Positions 34,993 through 44,100 of a stretch of 64,000 nucleotides of DNA are shown here, piece by piece. A program made the translations under genes and the position numbers. The stretch is from Strongylocentrotus purpuratus (Eukaryota > Echinodermata > Echinoidea > Camarodonta > Strongylocentrotidae). A model generated the notes under the pieces. That model did not search any database, was not told the origin of the DNA, and worked only from the letters and a program-made list of their open reading frames with translations. The stretch's first letter is position 1; every line of letters begins with the position of its first letter. The stretch spans positions 1,144,501-1,208,500 of the forward strand of contig NW_022145542.1 of assembly GCF_000002235.5 (NCBI RefSeq), read 5' to 3'.

Positions 34993-36490
34993 CGTTAGAG
35001 CCACCATGGAGTCACTAACCACTAGAAATATATCATAAAGTCATCATCCACCATAGAGCTACTGCTAAAATATCTTACACCACAGGGATATACCATTCAA
35101 CGGAAATACCATATAATATACTCTACCATATATCATACCATAGAAATACCATACACCATACCCCGGCCCCCCACTCAGTGTTATTTAGGGTACGCATATG
35201 CTCGTTCCCTCTTTTTGAAAGCACCCCCTATCTGAGGACTGCCAACATTTTCGAACCCCACTTTCGCGGGCTTTTCGCGGGCTTTTCCTGCCTTGGAGAC
35301 CCCCCTAAATCAGGAAAAATGCTCAATGTACCCCCCTAAATTCGGAATAATTTCTCAGGAGTCCAAAGAGATGAGAGAAAAAAAAAGAAAAAACACCCCC
35401 TTTTTAAAGAAATCTCCGGGTGAAAAGTCAAATACACCCCTTTTTTTTACAATTCTCGGGCCGGACTTTGTTGCACGAAAAGTACCCCTTTACCGGACAT
35501 TTTGGCAACACGCATGCGGTCATTCCGACCCCTGAGTGGGGGGGCCGGGCACCATACAGCCACCATAGAGCTACCATAGATTTACCATTCACTTTAGAGC
35601 CACCATAGAGTCACTAACCACCATTAATATACCATAAAGTCATCATCCACCATAGAGCTACCACTGAAATATCCTCCACCATAGGGATAACATTCAACAG
35701 AAATACCATAGAAATATATTCTACCATATAACATACCGTAGAAATACCATACACCATACAGCCACCATAGAGCTACCATAGATCTACCATTTTACTTTAG
35801 AGCCACCATAGAGTCACATAACCACCATAGATATACCATAAAGTCATCATCCACCATAGAGCTACCACTGAAATATCCTCCACCATAGGGATACCATTCA
35901 ACAGAAATACCATAGAAATATATTCTACCATATAACATACCATAGAAATACCATACACCATACAGCCACCATAGAGCTACCATAGATCTACCATTCACTT
36001 TAGAGCCACCATAGAGTCACATAACCACCATAGATATACCATAAAGTCATCATCCACCATAGAGCTACCACTGAAATATCCTCCACCATAGGGATACCAT
36101 TCAACAGAAATACCATAGAAATATAGTCTACCATATAATATATCATAGAAATACCATACACCATACAGCCACCATAGAGCTACCATAGATCTACCATTCA
36201 CTTTAGAGCCACCATAGAGTCACATAACCACCATAGATATACCATAAAGTCATCATCCACCATAGAGCTACCACTGAAATATCCTCCACCATAGGGATAC
36301 CATTCAACAGAAATACCATAGAAATATAGTCTACCATATAATATATCATAGAAATACCATACACCATAGGACGGCATCAATGATATACCATTGACCATAG
36401 AACTCCACCATTCAGCAATTGTGTGGTATACCATAGAAATATATTCTACCATATAATATATCATAGAAATACCATTCACCATAGAGCCGT
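34993..36490. repeat. 203-bp satellite built from ACCATAG words
   Basis: Units start tttagagccaccatagag at 35593, 35796, 35999 and 36202 (period 203), with an older copy before 35154 interrupted by a MITE and a diverged end after 36368. Units share the heptamer ACCATAG with the 22-bp array at the other end of the transposon. Open frames reading MVALWWLYGVWYF-type sequence are by-products. Confidence 0.93.
35162..35549. mobile_element. hAT-type MITE in the satellite
   Basis: 388 bp with inverted ends CCCGGCCCCCCACTCAG and its near-perfect complement, flanked by an exact 8-bp duplication CACCATAC (35154-35161, 35550-35557). An 8-bp duplication fits the hAT superfamily. The interior is C/A-rich and non-coding. 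Confidence 0.85.
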
Positions 36491-36524
36491 ACCATAGGAA
36501 TATCATAGATTTTTTTTGTAAGGG

Positions 36525-37237
36525 CCAGTTTGGGGTAGAGGGTAGCTGCGAGGGCAAGTCATGAAATGGTTCATCGTCATCAATATTTGTAATGGGATCT
36601 TGATCCTCGGACGAGGAAGATTCCGATGTAGAGCAAGGTGGACCCCTATTTTTTGTTTTAGTTTTCCTCTTACCCGTTTTAACGGAATCAAGAGGAGTAG
36701 GTGTAGTAAGTCGTGAAGGGGGGGAGGTAGCATCTGAGAGTTTCTTTTTTTTGGGAGTCACTACGGAATGTACATTATATTTACGTTTCTGACCACCTTG
36801 CTGTTTCGTTCTATTAACGGCTACATCTGAATCTTCCTCGTCCGAGGATAGGACGATATTGACATGGGGAGGTGGAACGTGTGAATCCCTGTTACACCCC
36901 TCCCCACCTGGACCATTATAGCGAGAGCTACTAGGTCGGGGCAGGGTGTGACTATGTGACGGTGAGCGACCTTCACGCCCGTTTGTTACAACGCGCTGTC
37001 CTAAGGCATTACCCGCATCTCTTGAATGGTTAGAAATAGTTCGTTCACTTACCTTGTCTTTTGCTACTTTTGATGTGGATGGTTGTTGCTGGCCACACTA
37101 TGTACAAAACCCTGTGCCTGTGCAGTCGGCTAAACAGTTTACGCAGTGCGATTCCAATGGTTGTTGCTGGCCACACCATGTACAAAACCCTGTACCCGTG
37201 CAGTCGGCTTAACAGTTTACGCAGTGCGATTCCATGG
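36525..37237 (-). pseudogene. PolB: Polinton polymerase gene, 5' part (fossil)
   Basis: On the minus strand this is coding-like sequence that stops at the edge of the inserted transposon: a Cys-rich start resembling a zinc ribbon (CVNCLADCTGTGFCTWCG), then a Ser/Pro/Lys-rich, acidic linker (SSDEEDSDVAVNRTKQ; SESSSSEDQDPITNIDDDEP). The beginning is locally duplicated. Its position, orientation and open character where it meets the insertion indicate that it is the leader region of the polymerase gene continuing at 28900. It is broken. Confidence 0.65.
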
Positions 37238-37675
37238 CTGTGTGTTTGTTTCTCTTTCCTTCTTAAAACAACGTGTACATATACACAAAATAAATAAAAA
37301 TGTTAATAACAAAATTCTTTAAGTAACAGGTTTAAACGTAGAGTATTTTAGAAAAACAGAGGTCAGAGACAGAGCTATACCAAAGGGTCTAGCAACTCTC
37401 TCGTGAATGAGGTAACAACCGTGGATCGTCTATTTATCATGAATAGAACTAGTCTCTACAAGCCCTCCTCGCCCTGCGCTGTAATGATAATTGGGCTTGG
37501 ACGTTAAGAGGATTAAGAAGGGATTATCTAACTAATACCTGTACACAGTGTTGAAAGTACAAAGACGACCCCTAGAAGTTAATTTGATCGATATGGCATC
37601 TGTCATCCATAGTGTAATTAAATTAAGTGTAGTGTTATTTGGGCATAAAAAAAATTTAAAAAAAAAAAAAAAAAA
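37238..37675. other. Polinton spacer
   Basis: AT-rich, no gene. It contains tgaatagaactagtctctacaag near 37438, which recurs near 38543 upstream of the next gene, possibly a shared promoter-proximal repeat. Confidence 0.45.
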
Positions 37676-37760
37676 AAATTCGTTTCGGTTTAATAAAATT
37701 TGGAGTGGACTATTAGGCTATTATTATTATATTATCATTATATTAATACATTTTATTATT
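37648..37760 (+). mobile_element. SINE 3' tail inserted in the Polinton
   Basis: After an A-rich run, 37676-37745 reads ttcgtttcggtttaataaaa, tttggagtggactattaggc and then ATT repeats, matching the 3' end of the SINE at 6023-6070 in the opposite orientation. Only the tail is present, a 5'-truncated insertion. Confidence 0.7.
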
Positions 37761-37764
37761 ATTT

Positions 37765-38543
37765 CTATCGCCGGCCATGAAAGTACTCGTCGTACTCATC
37801 ACGGTCTTCTGTATCCGGGAACTCCTCGGGGGCTACTACATCCGCGATGTTCTCCTCTTCATCGCTGTCATCCCGGCCATACACGTTGTCCTCGACGGAA
37901 TAGTCTGAATGATAGTCCGGTTCGTAGTCTTCTTCCTCTTGTATCTTAAGGCATACGCCGACGAGGTATTTCATCTCGGCATTTTCATGTCTTCTGTTAT
38001 CAATGTCTTCCTCATCGCAGTCCTCTTCATCATCGGCGAACTCCATTTCTTTCGCTGCTTTCTTGTCGGCCTCTGCTTTACGGTAGGCCGCTTTCGCTGC
38101 GGCCTCGGCGTCGTGTTTTCATATTTGTTCGATAAATTTTTATAACGGTGTGGGCGATCATCACTGAGAACATCAACTTCAATACTGTAAGTACTGCCAT
38201 TACGCCCAACATGGTCATCGTAATCGTGTAGCTGTTCATCAATCACATCTAGACGCGACAGGAAAGAAAACATGTCTTGTTCTCCCAAGAAAACCGATGA
38301 TCCGCCTATTACAATATTTTCACCAAATCTATTAAATGTTCTTAAATGTAAATAGAACATCTCCCGGTGTAACAGTATTACAAGCATCTGCAATCCTCTT
38401 GCAGCGGAAAGTACCGTACGGAATACCTCCTTTGGAGCTTTCCCCTTTCTGTAAAATCGAGGTGAAACACCTAGGCCGTCATTGAGAATATCGGTTTCGG
38501 TAGGAAAGACGTCCATGAAATAAAATAAAATAACAAAACACAA
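37765..38543 (-). pseudogene. Unrecognised Polinton gene with acidic tail (fossil)
   Basis: The first part starts near MDVFPTETDILNDGLGVSPR and continues through RTVLSAARGLQMLVILLHRE, a mixed hydrophobic region; the end part is very acidic (Asp/Glu/Tyr-rich, e.g. ADDEEDCDEEDIDN). No known domain is recognised. It lies between the polymerase and PC4-like genes and is transcribed with them. The gene appears broken about once. Confidence 0.5.
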
Positions 38544-39068
38544 TAGAACTAGTCTCTACAAGACCCCCATCGCCTGTATTAAGTATAATAACGGATCAAC
38601 TTCAAACGTACCGCTAACATCTGTTTCTGTAAGAACTCCCCTCTTAGTAAAAGTTTTAATCTCAGGCATTCTCTCTCTCTCTCTCTCTCTCTCTCTATTT
38701 CTTTATCTATTCCCTCAATGGTTTACACAATTTTAATCTTACACACGTCACAAACAATCAAGCGTCATAGCGACCGCCCAAGGGAAACACAAAAAGTGAT
38801 CTTTGAAGACAGGTTCCTTTAGCACATGATTCAATGAGAAAACATTTTCTCTCTCACTCTCTCTCTCTCTCTCTCTCTCGCTCTCTCTCGCCTTTTGTCT
38901 CTTACAGGTTCACTACCCTTGATGTCAAGACAACAAATGCAATAAAGTATAATAAACACGTTGGATTTTACTGTAAAATGGTGACAACTTTATTATAATT
39001 TTTTTACAAATCATATTCATTCCGTTACATATCCAAGGTTTTTTGTCTCGATGCTACTACGGGTTTTC
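38544..39068. other. Polinton spacer with CT repeats
   Basis: Two (CT)n tracts (38670-38697, 38850-38890) and no coding sequence; it probably contains the promoter region of the acidic-protein gene and the 3' end of the PC4-like gene. Confidence 0.6.
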
Positions 39069-39638
39069 TCAACTGTAGATTGCACGGTTGATGTTCTTAG
39101 AAATCATCAGGACTGCTTTAAATTCCCTCGCAGATAATGTGATGCCTTGTTTAGTCGGAAAGTACTGTCCATTTGACTCGTAGTAATCTCGAACGTCGAC
39201 ATAGACTAGACCTCTGAATTTTCGCACGGCCACGTACTTGGCGCGTCCATCCTTCATGCTGATTGGTAACTTGGCAACGGTTGTGGCTTTCACATCACGG
39301 GCCGTGTTTGTTGTCACGTCTGTACCACCTCCATCCACATCCTTCTCGTAGCTGTCCATCTGACGTCCCTTCAGTGGCTTGATGGTTTTCTCTCCCACTT
39401 GTCTGCCTTGTTCGTTCATTTTTCCTGGCTGTAGATTTGATAAGCCTTCGTCTATGAATAAGGGTTCGGGCGATGTATACCCCGAATCTTCATTCTCACG
39501 AGGTACATCTTCCATGTCTTCGTTAGTCGTCTTTGTATTATGTTTGTAGTAACTGTACATGTTGCTGACGGTGATGTACGATTTTATTGATCCATAATTA
39601 TCGATCCATATTTCATATTTATTGATTATTGATTTCAT
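39069..39638 (-). CDS. PC4-like ssDNA-binding protein in the Polinton
   Basis: Up to 189 residues. The C-terminal 60 residues match the PC4/p15 (SUB1) fold: KYVAVRKFRGLVYVDVRDYY, then the KQGITLS turn and EFKAVLMISKNINRAI helix, compared from memory with human PC4 ([26 protein letters not shown]). PC4 binds single-stranded DNA and modulates transcription. The N-terminal part is hydrophilic. The upstream ATG lies inside the terminal repeat; a second Met at 39560 just inside it is a plausible start. As the outermost gene it may serve replication or transcription from the end. The frame looks whole. Confidence 0.8.
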   Translation of the reverse strand: MKSIINKYEIWIDNYGSIKSYITVSNMYSYYKHNTKTTNEDMEDVPRENEDSGYTSPEPLFIDEGLSNLQPGKMNEQGRQVGEKTIKPLKGRQMDSYEKDVDGGGTDVTTNTARDVKATTVAKLPISMKDGRAKYVAVRKFRGLVYVDVRDYYESNGQYFPTKQGITLSAREFKAVLMISKNINRAIYS

Positions 39639-39702
39639 ATTAATCGATTAATCGATAATATCATAAATCATATTTTGGGACTATACGTACATACATACTA
39701 CT
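39579..39702 (-). repeat. Polinton right terminal inverted repeat
   Basis: Reverse complement of 18698-18821 with one difference by eye; the outermost bases are AGTAGTATG read inward. Confidence 0.95.
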
Positions 39703-39708
39703 GACCTG
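39703..39708. repeat. Polinton target-site duplication, right
   Basis: GACCTG, the exact copy of 18692-18697. Confidence 0.9.
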
Positions 39709-40485
39709 TGGAACAACAAGACGTAAGTTGAGTTTTATTTGCTTCAATTAATCATTATTATTTGCTATTTTCCATTTTTACTGCTGTCATTTTTACCTGG
39801 CACCAGTTTTATTATGCAGCTCTTTAACAGTAGACTAGTACATTTCCCCTGCTTTATATTGCTTGCTTTGATTGTTTAATCATCATTTTTCAAACTATTA
39901 GCTTTAAAGGATTTGGTGTCAGAGCTACTAAAATTATATTTGTCATTTAAATCTATATCTCACTTATGTATTTTTAACACTTGCTCATTATCATTTATTC
40001 CAACTAACTGTGCATTTATGTATGGGAATCACATTTTATAAAGAGTCATAAAACAGTATCAATATTAAGAGGTTGTAAGAATTACTAGGAAATATATTTC
40101 ATCTGTAAAATACTAATGAAAATAAAATTTATCAGACCCAATTTCCTCCCTCTCTTTCTATCAGGGCTTGTTATAATATTTATTGGGGCAATGAAAATTA
40201 AATTGCCATGCTTGTAAAGATAATCAAGGGAAAGAAATGATATAAGTGGGCACAAAGTAGTGTGATATATGGAATTAGAAATTTTTCAAATTTGTTTTCT
40301 TTGCCATATGAATGGGAACAATAAGCAATTATTCGTAGAGATCGTAGGTGATTGTAGGTGATTTAAAACAAAGAGTTTTAAATAAAAATTAGTGAAAAAT
40401 AATGTAACATGATCTCTATATCTTTGGAAGGGCTTAATGCCTCCAAATCTTTCATTGTTCATAAATCAAGGATATGATTGTGCTT

Positions 40486-40547
<62 letters not shown>

Positions 40548-40710
40548 TAAAAATAAACAGATATTTCTTAAGATTGTTTTTTTAACACTTTAGCAGAACT
40601 GCTGGTAATGGATTTATAGCTGTTCATGCAAACATGGAGAGATTATGGTGTATTTTCCAGCAGTTAAGAGGTAATGCTAAATATGTAGAGGTGTTATCAG
40701 TTAGAATCTT
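39709..40710. other. Short host spacer between two elements
   Basis: AT-rich and without a recognised exon. It holds a (TAA)n microsatellite at about 40489-40545. It is either intron 1 or upstream sequence of the first PEMT copy. Confidence 0.5.
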
Positions 40711-40715
40711 AGGTT

Positions 40716-40874
40716 TGTGACAATATCTTGTTTATGAGACTTACAAGTTATAACACTGTACTGCCTATTCAGATAGAGGGCGACAGGACTGAATAAAGAC
40801 ACACACTTCATGTCAGCCATCTTTGTACACATGTGAGTTATTCCAGCCTTTGTAATTAGGGACATAACATAACA
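40716..40874 (+). repeat. Gypsy 5' LTR
   Basis: 159 bp, starts TG and ends CA, and contains an AATAAA signal (ctgaataaagac). Identical to 45650-45808 by eye. Minus-strand open frames in the two LTRs are by-products. Confidence 0.95.
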
Positions 40875-41122
40875 TGGTGGCAGCTGGTGTTTGTAACCCA
40901 CTCATTGGAAGTCTTGCCATGATTTACCAAGGACTTCACACAATTTGTTAGCTTATCTAAGCTGTACTTGGAAGGTCAAATGTGCAAATCGAACTGAAGT
41001 TTTCTACGGTGGCCCCACATGCTTAACTTTGTGTGAGTGACTGCACAGCTGTTGTCACTGTTCTACGACTACGGTAAGCTTGTGATTTTCTCTACTGTGC
41101 TTGTGCTTATATAATAGTCAAG

Positions 41123-44100
41123 ATGCCTGATGAGCGAAGTGATAGTAGTGATGTGGCCAGTAATGTATTCAAAAGGCCGAACATAAACCCTCCTGCTCAC
41201 CTGAGGGTATCTGATGGAGATGCGATTGAGGGATGGAAGATGTGGAAACAGATGTGGGACAACTACTGTGTGCTCACAAATCTATCTTCTCAACCTGAGG
41301 AATACCAAACTGCTCTGCTCCTTCATAGTATTGGACCGGATGGAGTAAGAATCTACAATGGCATGAAGTTTGCCAGTGATGAAGACAGCAAAAAGTGTCA
41401 TCTTATCCTGGAGAAGCTGGATTCCCACTTTCTTGGAGAAAGAAAGGAATTTTTTGAGCGGTTCAAATTTAATCGCAGGAATCAGGAAGGGGAGAACATT
41501 GAACAATACGTCACTGTGCTGAGAACCATGAGCAAGTCATGTGGTTTTTGTGAATGTATGAAGGACAAGCTACTGATGGACAGACTGTTATTAGGTGTGT
41601 CAGATGACAGCATGCGGGAGAAAATGATGGGAATCCCAGACCTCACTCTGTCCAAAGCCATTGACATATGCAAAGCTGTAGAAGCGGCGTCATTGCAGAT
41701 GAAAGCTCTCAAGAATGAGGAGGTAGTCTACAAGGTCTACAAGAAGGTCAGCACTGGTGCATCTCATTACTCTAAAAGGCCTGGCAAGAGCAGTGGTAAA
41801 CTGAAGGATGCAACTGACCCAAAACGTTGCAAATTTTGCTGCAAAATGCATGAAATGAAGAAGGAGAAGTGCCCTGCTTGGGGCCGCACATGCATGGCAT
41901 GCAAGCAAAAGAACCATTTCAAAGGATCTGAGGTTTGCAGAGCTTCAACCATACACTGCGTGGATGATGATTCTAGCTCGTCGTCAGGTGAGAGCATTAG
42001 CTCTGTCACCGTACAGAATATCAATGCGGTTGATGCCAACAATCGTCCTGTTTTCTGCAAAATGCTGCTCAACGACACAGAGGTTGATTTCCAAGTGGAC
42101 TGTGGTGCTACAGTGAGTCTACTCCCACAGAAGTATGTTGTTGCTCACAACGACATAAGAAAGGAAGCAGTGCAGCTTCAAATGTGGAACAAATCAACAG
42201 TCACTGCAGTAGGAAAGTGCAAGATTAAGACGAGGAATCCTGTTAATAACAAGAAATATGTTGTTGATTACGTGGTGGTTAAAGAGAACCTGACTCCTCT
42301 CCTGAGCAAGAAGGCAGCAGAGAAGATGAACCTCATCACAATCAATTATGATAACTTTGAACAGATATATGTTGCGACTTCAAAGGATCTTGCAGAGTAT
42401 CCCGACGTCTTCTCATCCTCCAAGATTGGCACACTCCCGGGAGACCCAGTCCATCTCTACCTTGACGACAATGTAAAGCCCAGTATTCGACCTGCTAGGA
42501 CCATTCCTGAATCCTTGAAAGATACTGTCAAGGCTGAACTGGATGAGCTAGAGAGAAAAGGGGTCATAGACGTCATCACTGATCCTACGGACTGGGTGAG
42601 CCAACTTTCGGTAGCGACACGGAAATCGGGCAAGGTTCGTCTGTGCCTGGACCCACGACCTTTGAATGTGGCATTGAAAAGGGAACACTTCCCCCTTCCA
42701 GTGCTAGATGACATTCTACCCTCACTAACTGATGCCTCTACCTTTTCTGTGTGTGACCTGCGTAATGGCTATCTTCATTGTCCCTTAGATGAGGAATCCA
42801 GCCTGCTCACAACATTTGCTACACCGTGGGGTAGGTACAAATGGAAGAGGCTTCCTTTTGGACTAAAGGCGAGCAGCGAGATCTTTCAGAGACGTCTACA
42901 CCAAGCGCTAGATGGCCTAGATGGAGTCCGCTGTGTGGCCGACGACATCATTATCTGGGGTTCTAGTGAACGGGAGCATGATGATCGACTGGAAAGCCTG
43001 CTCAAGAGATGCCAGGAATTGGGCATCGTTCTCAATGCGGAGAAATGCCAGTTCAAAGTCACAGAACTTACCTTCCTCGGACATGTTGTGTCCAACAGAG
43101 GAATGAAAGTGGACCCCTCAAAAGTCAAGGCGATCCGTGAAATGGATCCTCCCAAGTGTAGAGATGACGTACATCGACTCCGTGGCATGGTGAACTACTT
43201 ATCTCGGTACTTACCACATCTCACAGAAGTTCTGCAGCCAATCAATGACCTGACCCACAAAGATGTTGCATGGACATGGGATGAAATCCATGAGCAATCA
43301 TTCAAGAAGGTGAAAGAACTCTTGACCCAAGCACCTCTGCTCAAGTACTATGACCAAAAGAAGCCCTTGGTCATCCACGCCGATGCAAGCGCTCATGGAA
43401 TTGGGGCTGCTATGATGCAAGATGGTCAGCCTGTTGCTTATGCTAGTCGTGCGTTGAGTGATGCAGAGTCGAGATACGCAGTTATCGAAAAGGAAATGCT
43501 CGCCATCGTGTTTGCTCTAGAAAAGTGGCACCAGTTCACATTTGCACGAGAGGTGACTGTCTACAGCGATCATAAGCCACTAGAATGCATCGTGAAGAAA
43601 CCCCTTGATAGGGCGCCGAAGAGGCTTCAAGGCATGCTCCTCCGTGCCATGGCATACAACATCGAGGTGAAGTATCTGAAAGGAAAGGAGAACCACTTGG
43701 CCGACCCCCTTAGTCGTTCATGTCTACCGTATGAAGGAGGACAAGAGGAGTTTGAAGTGGTCAACTCGATCACACACCTGATGCTCCCCGATGACAGGGT
43801 TCAGGAGATAAGGAGACACACAGCTGCTGATGAGACTCTAAGAATGTTGAAAGACACCATACTCGAAGGATGGCCTGATCACAAGTCTCAGCTTTCATTG
43901 CAACTCACACCATACTTCAACATCAGAGATGAACTGACTGTCAGTGATGGTGTTATCTTCCGTGGTGAACGTCTCGTAATACCTAAGCAGATGAGGGCTG
44001 AAATCAAACGTGATCTACATGTTGGTCACAGTGGTGTCGAAGGAACCCTCAGAAGAGCAAGAGAACTTGTCTACTGGCCTAGAATGAATCAAGAGATCTC

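Larger units (their letters stand above)
28901..36524. mobile_element. Mutator-like DNA transposon nested in the Polinton
   Basis: The ends are inverted repeats: left CCCTTACAAAAAAAAATCT, right (complement) CCCTTACAAAAAAAATCT, with CTATGGTA words just inside both. It interrupts the Polinton polymerase gene. I see no convincing target duplication in the flanks (tgaactccc against ccagtttgg). Contents: a 22-bp minisatellite, a 269-bp tandem duplication, exons of a Mutator-like transposase relic on the minus strand, a TA-flanked MITE with another MITE inside it, a GGGGCAC-rich block, and a 203-bp satellite carrying an hAT-like MITE. Confidence 0.8.
18698..39702. mobile_element. Polinton/Maverick element (fossil, about 21.0 kb)
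   Basis: Terminal inverted repeats of 124 bp starting AGTAGTATGTATGTACG bound the element, and GACCTG is duplicated on both sides (18692-18697, 39703-39708); 6-bp duplications are characteristic of Polintons. Parts recognised: core-like basic protein, capsid protein and adenain-type protease on the + strand; two small virion-type proteins, packaging ATPase, membrane protein, protein-primed DNA polymerase B, an acidic protein and a PC4-like protein on the minus strand. I do not recognise an integrase. Capsid and protease frames look whole; the element as a whole has several breaks, plus a 7.6-kb DNA transposon and a SINE tail inserted in it. The near-identical terminal repeats suggest modest age, older than the Gypsy element next to it. 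Confidence 0.95.

Noticed and set aside
35792-36500. Repeated minus-strand frames rich in Met, Trp and Tyr
   Set aside because: They repeat with the 203-bp satellite period and exist only because the unit length and phase happen to stay open.
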